DNA from: Verrucomicrobiota bacterium | GTDB lineage: Bacteria; Verrucomicrobiota; Verrucomicrobiia; Chthoniobacterales; JAFAMB01 | NCBI GenBank assembly: GCA_019241095.1 | Contig: JAFAXJ010000161.1 | Span: 1 to 5,472 of the forward strand | Direction: 5' to 3' | Length of the DNA: 5,472 bases | Part shown: positions 1 to 5,472 of the stretch, piece by piece | Numbering within the stretch: position 1 is the stretch's first letter | How the letters are laid out: each line of letters opens with the position of its first letter | Translations under genes and position numbers: made by a program | Notes under the pieces: generated by a model | Told to the model about the DNA's origin: nothing | What the model saw: the letters and a program-made list of their open reading frames with translations, nothing else | Databases searched by the model: none

Positions 1-464
1 GGAGACACGGTGTCCGGCCGATCGAGCTGCACGGAACGGCGGCCTCTATCCGCGTCCCCGATCCAGACACCTTCGGAGGAGACGCGGAGCTCTCTGCTAG
101 CCATATGCTGCTGAATGTCCATGACGCGACGGCCGTGGGCTTGGCAGACACCCAGGCCGATTGGCTCATCCACAGAACAAACAAAAAGCTCTTCGGAAAA
201 ATCAATTATCCGATCGGGAATCCGGTGGTCGCTAACTATCGCTCCCTTGGTCTGGCCGAAATGGCTAACGCCATCGGCGAGGGCCGCCCCCATCGGTGTT
301 CGGGTCGCTTCGCTTTGCATGGCTTGGCAGTCATGCTCGGGATTATCGAGTCAGCCGAATCGGGCAAGGCAGTGGAGATCAGCGCCTTAAGCTCGAATGT
401 TGCTGCTCTCAGCGAGGAGGAGGGAAAGAGGCTTCTCCGCAAACCACTGGAACATTTCCGTTAG
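1..464 (+). CDS. Gfo/Idh/MocA-family oxidoreductase, C-terminal part (5' partial)
   Basis: Reading from base 3 gives 153 residues with no stop before TAG at 462-464 and no convincing start, so the gene begins upstream of the window. Residues 7-26 of the visible part (IELHGTAASIRVPDPDTFGG) are the typical beta-strand and loop of the C-terminal domain of Gfo/Idh/MocA dehydrogenases. It is followed by NYRSLGLAEMANAI (78-91), GRPHRCSG (94-101) and a closing VEI strand (124-126), which are the usual last elements of the family. These enzymes are cytosolic NAD(P)-dependent oxidoreductases, usually acting on sugars, inositols or related polyols. The N-terminal Rossmann fold and the catalytic lysine motif lie outside the window, so substrate and activity cannot be judged. 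The stretch between TFGG and NYRS (about residues 27-77) matches the family less well and looks somewhat longer than usual. The ATG at 105 is internal and is not the start. The gene converges on the helicase gene. Confidence 0.85.
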   Translation, partial: RHGVRPIELHGTAASIRVPDPDTFGGDAELSASHMLLNVHDATAVGLADTQADWLIHRTNKKLFGKINYPIGNPVVANYRSLGLAEMANAIGEGRPHRCSGRFALHGLAVMLGIIESAESGKAVEISALSSNVAALSEEEGKRLLRKPLEHFR

Positions 465-536
465 CCCCAATGCTCGGCGACGGGTCAATTGCCTGTTTTT
501 AACCCAAATTCTGGATTTGCCCACCGGGCCGAAACC

Positions 537-579
537 GCGCTCTGGCCTGTGCCAGAGCGCTCTTCGGGGATAAACCCCG
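537..579. terminator. Tandem hairpins between convergent genes, possible bidirectional terminator
   Basis: A perfect inverted repeat has arms GCGCTCTGGC (537-546) and GCCAGAGCGC (551-560) around the 4-nt loop CTGT. It is followed by a second stem, CGGGG (565-569) with CCCCG (575-579), around the loop ATAAA. A smaller GCCC-ACC-GGGC stem lies just before, at 519-529. The position between two converging genes suits transcription termination from both sides. Neither side carries a clean T-run, so a classical factor-independent terminator is not proven. A dispersed intergenic repeat is the main alternative. Confidence 0.45.
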
Positions 580-646
580 CCGTTTGACGATGAACTAATT
601 TGTTGATCGCCAGATGGAGAAATCGGCCGCGCTCGACGCGTAGATT

Positions 647-670
647 CGAAAGTTGGTCAAACCAACTTCG
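647..670 (-). terminator. Stem-loop just downstream of the SNF2 gene, probable terminator
   Basis: AAGTTGGT (650-657) and ACCAACTT (661-668) are exact reverse complements around a 3-nt loop. The stem extends by CG/CG on the outside if one A is bulged, spanning 647-670. Read on the minus strand, the structure starts about 10 nt after the helicase stop codon, and the second arm runs into a short T-rich stretch (CTTTCGAATCT). This is the expected place and rough form for the helicase terminator, though the T-tract is short and the stem is only moderately GC-rich. Confidence 0.45.
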
Positions 671-680
671 GTTTCTAGGT

Positions 681-3600
681 TTAGTCCTCGAACAGTTCCG
701 CGATATCGGCAACCGTCAGACCGGTCATCATCGGTTCTTCATTCTCCACCATCGTTTCGGTTAACTCCCGCTTCTTGCGCTGCAAATTCAAAATCTTTTC
801 TTCAACCGTGTTGCGAGTGATCAGTTTGTAGGAAGTCACAACCTTGGTCTGTCCAATTCGATGCGCCCGATCCGTGGCCTGGGCCTCAACGGCTGGGTTC
901 CACCAAGGGTCGAAATGAATCACCATGTCGGCAGCAGACAAATTAAGTCCTGTCCCACCTGCCTTCAGACTGATCAAAAATATCGGGATCTCATGGGAGA
1001 GTTGGAAACGATCGATTTCCTTTCCGCGATCTTTCGTTCGACCGTCGAGATAACAGAAGGAAATTTTCTCTTCCTCCAACTCCGTTTTGATCAGCTGAAG
1101 CATCGAAACAAATTGAGAGAAGATGAGTACACGATGATCGCCGTCGATCGCCTCCTCCAAAAGTTCGAACAGCAGTTCAATTTTGCCGGACGGTCGTTCC
1201 GCTTCCTGCCCTAACAAACGGAGATCGCAGCATATTTGTCGCAACCGGAGCAGAGCAGTCAGTACCGCAATTCGAGCACGTCCTTGATCTTTTAGAAGTT
1301 CCTCCACTTTGCGCCTGCCTTCTTCGTGCAGTTTGGCATAAAGCTCCCTTTGGTCTGGTGTCAGTTCACAAAATTGGGTCTGTTCGATTTTCTCCGGCAA
1401 TTCTCTCACGACTTGCTGTTTGAGCCGGCGCAGCATGACCGGGCGAACGCGTTTTCCCAACCGTACCCTTTCAGGTTCTGAGCCGCGGCCAATCGGAAGT
1501 TCATAGCGTTCACGAAAATCCTCCCGCTTTCCCAGGTATCCGGGCATGACGAATTCAAGGATTGACCAAAGATCGCGCACTGAGTTTTCTATTGGAGTTC
1601 CAGTCAAAACAAAACGATGACGGCCACGCAGGGCCATTGCAGCCTGCGCATTCTGGCTGTCAGGGTTTTTAATATGCGTAGCCTCATCCAGGATTACCGC
1701 CGCAAAATGGTATTCCCGATATCGATCAATATCTCGGCGCAGCAACGGATAGCTGGTTATAACCAGATTGTTTGCTGGTACTTGACTGAAAAGTTTATTC
1801 CTTTCCACCCCCTCCAACGGTAAAACCTTCAGTTCCGGCACGAATTTTTTGCATTCTCGAATCCAATTGAAAACAAGCGAGGAAGGGCAAACTACCAGTG
1901 AGGGTCCGGAAAGCATGCGAATAAAGGCGAGGGCCTGGATGGTTTTGCCAAGCCCCATCTCATCTGCAAGAATTCCGCCCAGGCCGTTGGCGCTCAAAAA
2001 TCGGAGCCAATATACGCCCTCCTTCTGATAGGGACGCATTACCTCATCCAGGGGACCTAACGAGACAGATTCAAATGGCGTGAGTTGCTGTTGAGTCTTC
2101 ACCCACTGCTCCCAGTCCCGATTCCCTTTGAGTGAACCGCCTACAACTTCGCGAAAAGCGGAATCAAGATAGCCCGCCTGATTGCGTGCCAGCCGGTAAC
2201 TGCCGGGCTCTATTTGCTGCGGATCGCTATCGTAAAGAATGGACTCAAATTCGTGCAGACTGACGGGATCAAAAACCGCAATGCGTCCGTTCTTCAACTT
2301 AAAGTGGCTCTGCCCCATTTGGAGCAGTCTGTGGATTTCCGCGGTTGAAAATCTATCGCCGGCGGAACTTTCAAGGGAAAAGGTGAAATCAAACCAACCT
2401 TCGCCTGATCCTATAATGCTCAATGTCGGCTTAACCCGCTCCACCTGTCGGGTGACATTTTGAAAGCGGCTACCAAGGGATACTTTCCACTCCTTTTCCA
2501 GCAGAGATAGGTCGCGCGCAAAAAAGTTCAGAATTGCATTTTGCCCCAAAAGTCTATATTCCCCGTTGTCAAGCGGTCCACGAAATCCAACTTGTTGAAG
2601 GCGTTCCGAGCAGTCGTTTTCCAGCGCTAGATTACGTGAACGCGGCCCTTCGTTCGTTTCGTAAACAAACGCCTCTGCTTGCGGCGCCTCCGCGCGCGGC
2701 TTCGCACCGAGAGTCACAATGCGTGTGCCATAGAGACATTGAATTCTTGCAGTCAGCTGATTGAGGGAACCTTCGAACGTAACGATGATCTCGGGCGTCC
2801 CCGGTTGAAAATCTTGTCTTTCAGTACCGCCTTCGATTTCGAAAAACGGTTTCAGGTTCGGAACTTCGCATTGGAGGAAGCTCGCTGCTTGCTCAGTCGA
2901 CAAAACGAGCTTGTCTTTCAATAGCGGCAAATAAGCAGCCGGCAATCCCGGCGATACCGGACGAAAATTCGGCTCCGCCCAAACCCAAGCTGATACGGAG
3001 CCTACCAAAAGCTTACCATGCTGCTCGACCATACCTACCTGCAGCCTGTTATCCGCTAATTTTACGAGCTGAACCTTGGCAAAAACCGGCTCGGAACGAA
3101 CTGTCACCGGCGATTTTCGGGCGATCGTTACACGTGGATGATCGAGCAGCATGCCGATGAGTTCCAGGAACTGATCGTTATCCAGGATCAGCATGCCCAG
3201 CGACTTGCCTGGATTGATCTCGCGCGCTTTCTCCAATATTTTGGCGTCCAATGCATTGCATCGGTAGCTGAGCTTCGGGTCAAGCGCACCTGCGAGCAGT
3301 CTTTTTCCTCCCACTTCAACTTCGAACCCGACAATTATCTGACCGCGATCCCAGCCACTTCCCAGATTCGGAGGCAGGACTATATGCAGCTCCAACGTTT
3401 TGCCCTGACTATCAGGGCTGAACTGCGCGGCCAAGCCATTGATTGGCTGAGGTGCTTTGGGCGGTGCTGCCACGCTTATCGGTTTTGCCAGCTTCGAGTG
3501 CGCTAAGCCCAGGGCGAGTGAGTGAGCGCAAATGGTTCCCCACTGGCGGGAATCGCGACAGGTACAAAGGTTTTCCACATCGGTATAGGTCCTTATCTTC

Positions 3601-3776
3601 AGCCCTGACCGATATTCAATATCGCCGTCGCGCACTACTCCCCGAAGAACCGGCGGTGTGTAGTTGAAACTGACTACCCGTCCCATCTCAAACAGCGCTT
3701 TGGCGTGCTTCATGGCTTGCCAACCGCCTGTGTCCATCAAGAAGCGTTCGGTAACAGCAATGTCAGGCATGGGCAC
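681..3776 (-). CDS. SWIM zinc finger SNF2-family DNA helicase/ATPase
   Basis: This 1031-aa protein is complete. Near the N-terminus lies a SWIM zinc finger, CxC-x9-CxH (C71, C73, C83, H85), a fold expected to bind DNA or protein. Residues about 400-505 (through HFKLKNGRIAVFD) resemble the bacterial SNF2-associated domain; residues about 105-390 I cannot assign. The SNF2 motor fills about 575-1000. Motif I is DEMGLGKT (605-612), Ia is VVCPSSLVFNW, II is DEATH (697-701), III is LTGTP (724-728), IV is VLIFSQF, V is SLKAGGTGLNLS, and VI is QATDRAHRIGQ (966-976) with R970 and R973. All key ATPase residues are present, so the enzyme should be an active ATP-driven translocase on double-stranded DNA that remodels protein-DNA complexes, as SNF2 proteins do; it is not expected to unwind strands. 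The farthest start is GTG at 3776, and an ATG lies two codons later at 3770. Neither has a clear Shine-Dalgarno, and an in-frame TGA about 21 nt upstream rules out a longer start. The gene is divergent from parA. The cellular role is not deducible from context. Confidence 0.95.
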   Translation of the reverse strand: MPMPDIAVTERFLMDTGGWQAMKHAKALFEMGRVVSFNYTPPVLRGVVRDGDIEYRSGLKIRTYTDVENLCTCRDSRQWGTICAHSLALGLAHSKLAKPISVAAPPKAPQPINGLAAQFSPDSQGKTLELHIVLPPNLGSGWDRGQIIVGFEVEVGGKRLLAGALDPKLSYRCNALDAKILEKAREINPGKSLGMLILDNDQFLELIGMLLDHPRVTIARKSPVTVRSEPVFAKVQLVKLADNRLQVGMVEQHGKLLVGSVSAWVWAEPNFRPVSPGLPAAYLPLLKDKLVLSTEQAASFLQCEVPNLKPFFEIEGGTERQDFQPGTPEIIVTFEGSLNQLTARIQCLYGTRIVTLGAKPRAEAPQAEAFVYETNEGPRSRNLALENDCSERLQQVGFRGPLDNGEYRLLGQNAILNFFARDLSLLEKEWKVSLGSRFQNVTRQVERVKPTLSIIGSGEGWFDFTFSLESSAGDRFSTAEIHRLLQMGQSHFKLKNGRIAVFDPVSLHEFESILYDSDPQQIEPGSYRLARNQAGYLDSAFREVVGGSLKGNRDWEQWVKTQQQLTPFESVSLGPLDEVMRPYQKEGVYWLRFLSANGLGGILADEMGLGKTIQALAFIRMLSGPSLVVCPSSLVFNWIRECKKFVPELKVLPLEGVERNKLFSQVPANNLVITSYPLLRRDIDRYREYHFAAVILDEATHIKNPDSQNAQAAMALRGRHRFVLTGTPIENSVRDLWSILEFVMPGYLGKREDFRERYELPIGRGSEPERVRLGKRVRPVMLRRLKQQVVRELPEKIEQTQFCELTPDQRELYAKLHEEGRRKVEELLKDQGRARIAVLTALLRLRQICCDLRLLGQEAERPSGKIELLFELLEEAIDGDHRVLIFSQFVSMLQLIKTELEEEKISFCYLDGRTKDRGKEIDRFQLSHEIPIFLISLKAGGTGLNLSAADMVIHFDPWWNPAVEAQATDRAHRIGQTKVVTSYKLITRNTVEEKILNLQRKKRELTETMVENEEPMMTGLTVADIAELFED

Positions 3777-3903
3777 ATACGGAAAAGCAAGAATTCAGAA
3801 AATCAAGCGAAGCATCCCAACTGCCACTGTTGGCTTTTTCTTCGGAGATGCTCGCCAAAATTGCCTTTCCTTAGGCGGCCATGGAAACCAAAATGGAACG
3901 TCA
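3777..3903. promoter_or_regulatory. Divergent intergenic region for the SNF2 gene and parA
   Basis: These 127 bases separate two genes read in opposite directions, so promoters for both should lie here or just inside the neighbouring gene. I find no convincing -35/-10 pair on either strand. On the plus strand, CCAAC (3817-3821) pairs with GTTGG (3829-3833) and is followed by C and then TTTTT (3835-3839), a small terminator- or attenuator-like element 65 bases before parA. A second small stem pairs GCCT (3863-3866) with AGGC (3873-3876). GGA at 3895-3897, six bases before the parA ATG, is a modest ribosome binding site. Confidence 0.4.
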
Positions 3904-4692
3904 ATGAAGCTCCTTGCGATAGCAAACCAAAAGGGTGGCGTCGGAAAAACCACCACTGCGGTTAACCTTGCAACCTGCCTGGCAGAAAAGGGTAAGAAGG
4001 TGCTACTTATTGATCTGGATCCGCAAGGGAACGCAACGAGTGCGCTCGGAGTGAGCGAAACTCAAGGTAATAGCATTTACGAACCTCTAATCGGATACGC
4101 GCAGCTTAAAGATAAGATCGTCACAACCCGGTTTGACCGATTATCGATTATTCCCTCAGATATCGATCTTGCCGGCGCCGAGATTGAGCTAGCTCGATTG
4201 GATGACCATCTGGGGCGTTTGCGTGCTGTTCTGGGTAGCCTGGGCCATAATACTCCTTTTGATTACCTTCTTTTAGATTGTCCCCCATCCCTGGGCATTT
4301 TGATGACGAATGCACTGGCGGCTGCGCATCAATTGCTGATCCCTTTACAATGCGAATATTTCGCGTTGGAAGGGCTGTCGAAGATAGTGCAACTTGTAGA
4401 CCAGATTCGCGCAATAAATCGAGTTCTGGCGATCGGAGGTATAATCATGACCATGTACGACGCCAGGACTAACCTAAGCCAGCAGGTCGTTAACGAAGTC
4501 CGAAAACATTTCAAGAATCTGGTCTATCAGACTATCATTCCTCGTACCGTCCGTCTTGGGGAAGCACCAAGTTTCGGCAAACCAATCATTGAGTATGAAC
4601 CGCATGGAATCGGGGCAACAGCTTACCGTGCCCTTGCAGAGGAGTTTGTTCAGAGAGAGAGCGGCAAGATAAAGTTCTTGGATAGTGTTTGA
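3904..4692 (+). CDS. parA: ParA/Soj-family chromosome-partitioning ATPase
   Basis: This is a 262-aa protein, the normal length for chromosomal Soj-type ParA and without the N-terminal helix-turn-helix extension of plasmid type Ia ParA. The deviant Walker A motif KGGVGKTT lies at 10-17 with signature lysine K10 and K15. Walker A' is LLIDLDPQGN (34-43) and Walker B is LLLDCPP (122-128, D125). MTMYDARTNLSQQV (182-195) and PRTVRLGEAPSFGKP (213-227) are strongly Soj-like; R188 and R217 correspond to arginines implicated in non-specific DNA binding in Soj. There is no MinD-type C-terminal amphipathic helix, which argues against MinD. The protein should dimerise on ATP, coat the nucleoid, and move or separate ParB-parS complexes. 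The frame stays open upstream to ATG 3664, but that stretch runs antisense over the helicase start and lacks family similarity. ATG 3904, with GGA six bases upstream and the motif at the expected distance, is the chosen start. No parB follows directly. Confidence 0.95.
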   Translation: MKLLAIANQKGGVGKTTTAVNLATCLAEKGKKVLLIDLDPQGNATSALGVSETQGNSIYEPLIGYAQLKDKIVTTRFDRLSIIPSDIDLAGAEIELARLDDHLGRLRAVLGSLGHNTPFDYLLLDCPPSLGILMTNALAAAHQLLIPLQCEYFALEGLSKIVQLVDQIRAINRVLAIGGIIMTMYDARTNLSQQVVNEVRKHFKNLVYQTIIPRTVRLGEAPSFGKPIIEYEPHGIGATAYRALAEEFVQRESGKIKFLDSV

Positions 4693-4695
4693 TCG

Positions 4696-4717
4696 CACCT
4701 CCGCAAGCAGGAGGGTG
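4696..4717 (+). terminator. GC-rich stem-loop after parA, weak terminator candidate
   Basis: CACCTCC (4696-4702) pairs with GGAGGGTG (4710-4717) with one bulged G, around the 7-nt loop GCAAGCA. It begins three bases after the parA stop. The downstream sequence is GGTTTCGGGC and not a T-run, so it may only attenuate transcription, stabilise the parA mRNA 3' end, or act with Rho. Only 40 bases separate it from the next gene, leaving read-through possible. Confidence 0.35.
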
Positions 4718-4737
4718 GGTTTCGGGCTGTTGAACTG

Positions 4738-4751
4738 AAGATCACGATCTT
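4738..4751. repeat. 14-bp interrupted palindrome upstream of the GHL10-like gene
   Basis: AAGATC (4738-4743) and GATCTT (4746-4751) are exact inverted repeats separated by AC. The 2-nt spacer is too short for a good RNA hairpin, so a dimeric protein-binding site in DNA is the more natural reading. It ends seven bases before the ATG of the next gene, where an operator could sit. A 14-bp match of this kind can occur by chance. Confidence 0.25.
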
Positions 4752-4757
4752 TTACTA

Positions 4758-5472
4758 ATGCCTTATATGCTTCGTGGGTTTGTGTGCGCTTGCGTTAGTT
4801 GTTTCATCGCAGTTTCAGTCCGTGCCGAAGAATTTCGCGCAGCTTGGGTAGCTTCGGTGTATAATATCAATTTCCCGTCCCGAAGTGGTTTGTCGGCGGA
4901 AGCTCAAAAAGAGCAGATTCGAGAGATTGTAAGTTTGGCCAGGCGAGTGGGGCTAAACGCCCTGATGGTGCAGGTCCGTCCCGAGAGCGACGCTTTGTAT
5001 GACTCGCATCTGGAGCCCTGGAGTCGGTTTCTGACTGGAAAACAGGGCATGGCTCCAGGTTACGATCCGTTGCAATATTTTATTCAGGAGGGTTATCAGA
5101 ACGGAATAGGGATACACGCTTGGATTAATCCATATCGAGCTGCTGTCAATGCTGCAGCATCCCGAGCGCCCAACAATATCACTCAAATGTTGCCGAGCGC
5201 CACGCGCAGAATCAGTAGCTCTCTATGGCTTGATCCGGGAGATCCCGAAGTGCAGTCTCATATTGTTGAAGTGGTTCGTGATATTGTGCGACATTATCCT
5301 GTTTCGGGGATCATTCTGGACGATTACTTTTATCCCTACCCGAGCGACGGCCATCCCAGAGGGACATTCCCCGATCGTCTTACGTATGTTAGATATGGTC
5401 GCGGAATGAATTTGCCCGAATGGCGGCGTCAGAATGTCAACAAGCTCATTTCGCAATTGCATGATGTAATCA
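4758..5472 (+). CDS. Secreted YngK/DUF187 (GHL10-type) glycosyl hydrolase-like protein, 3' partial
   Basis: The frame is open from ATG 4758 to the window end: 238 codons plus one base. The N-terminus is a Sec signal peptide with R6, a hydrophobic core at about 7-21 and a likely signal peptidase I site VRA|EE after residue 23, so the product should be exported. The mature part opens with EFRAAWVASVYNINFPS (25-41), then QVRPESDALY (72-81), HAWINPYRA (120-128), WLDPGDPEV (157-165), LDDYFYPYP (187-195) and EWRRQNVN (221-228). This order is characteristic of the YngK/DUF187 family, a TIM-barrel group related to glycoside hydrolases and thought to act on cell-wall or extracellular glycans. The paired aspartates D188-D189 sit where a catalytic or substrate-binding acid would be expected. 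Members are commonly 400 residues or more, so about half is visible. A TGA at 4731-4733 and no start codon between it and 4758 fix the upstream limit; ATG 4767 is an alternative. No clear Shine-Dalgarno is seen. It lies 65 bases after parA on the same strand. Confidence 0.88.
   Translation, partial: MPYMLRGFVCACVSCFIAVSVRAEEFRAAWVASVYNINFPSRSGLSAEAQKEQIREIVSLARRVGLNALMVQVRPESDALYDSHLEPWSRFLTGKQGMAPGYDPLQYFIQEGYQNGIGIHAWINPYRAAVNAAASRAPNNITQMLPSATRRISSSLWLDPGDPEVQSHIVEVVRDIVRHYPVSGIILDDYFYPYPSDGHPRGTFPDRLTYVRYGRGMNLPEWRRQNVNKLISQLHDVI

Noticed and set aside
485..712. 75-aa minus-strand open frame across the convergent gap
   Set aside because: It overlaps the end of the helicase gene in another frame and runs through the hairpins, with no family similarity.
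861..1214. 117-aa plus-strand open frame inside the helicase gene
   Set aside because: It lies opposite SNF2 motifs IV-VI, whose conservation explains the sequence; no domain or ribosome binding site supports it.
3138..3506. 122-aa plus-strand open frame inside the helicase gene
   Set aside because: It is fully antisense to a well-conserved coding region, shows no recognisable domain, and is a shadow of the minus-strand gene.
681..3776. SNF2 helicase as part of a DISARM-like or other anti-phage island
   Set aside because: No methyltransferase, DrmA/DrmB/DrmC-like protein, nuclease or other defence partner is present, and the neighbours are housekeeping or metabolic genes.
3664..3903. 80-codon open in-frame extension upstream of parA starting at ATG 3664
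   Set aside because: It runs antisense over the first 113 bases of the helicase gene, has no ParA-like sequence, and the ParA motif spacing fits ATG 3904 exactly.
4730..4758. TTGAAC, 17-bp spacer, TACTAA as a promoter for the GHL10-like gene
   Set aside because: The spacing is right, but the -10 matches only three of six bases and overlaps the ATG, so transcripts would start after the chosen start codon.
4785..4802. Lipoprotein signal from cysteines C10, C12 and C15 in the exported protein
   Set aside because: None has a proper lipobox after a long enough hydrophobic core; the VRA|EE signal peptidase I site fits better.
4800..4818. TGTTTCA followed by GTTTCAG as a possible parS site
   Set aside because: The first half matches a parS arm, but the second half is a direct repeat and not the needed inverted TGAAACA, and it lies within the signal peptide coding region.

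Overview
This is a mid-GC (about 50%, by eye) bacterial chromosomal segment. It holds two complete genes and two genes cut by the window edges. The mix is a Gfo/Idh/MocA oxidoreductase, a SWIM-type SNF2 helicase, a Soj-like ParA and a secreted YngK/GHL10-type glycosyl hydrolase-like protein, with weak Shine-Dalgarno signals. It would fit a Verrucomicrobiota-like soil or freshwater bacterium, but that is an inference from protein style. There is no rRNA or other phylogenetic marker, so treat the taxonomy as tentative.

Layout: (1) 1-464, plus strand: C-terminal part of a Gfo/Idh/MocA-family oxidoreductase that begins before the window. (2) 465-680: a convergent intergenic gap rich in hairpins, including a perfect 10-bp stem at 537-560 and a second strong stem just after the helicase stop. 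(3) 681-3776, minus strand: a complete 1031-aa SNF2-family ATPase with an N-terminal SWIM zinc finger and both helicase lobes intact. (4) 3777-3903: a divergent intergenic region serving the helicase and parA. (5) 3904-4692, plus strand: a complete 262-aa ParA/Soj ATPase. (6) 4693-4757: a short gap with a GC-rich hairpin and a 14-bp interrupted palindrome. (7) 4758 to the end, plus strand: the N-terminal 238 residues of a secreted YngK/DUF187-type protein, open at the window edge.

The genes do not form one obvious pathway. The helicase probably acts on DNA-bound or polymerase complexes. ParA belongs to chromosome or plasmid partition, but no parB and no parS lie in the window. The last gene is probably a periplasmic or extracellular carbohydrate-active protein that may be co-transcribed with parA. 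There is no CRISPR array, tRNA, rRNA, insertion sequence or recognisable defence island. I see no convincing evidence of a new multi-gene system; the observations most worth a second look are the intergenic hairpins, the unassigned middle of the helicase, and the ParA lacking an adjacent ParB.
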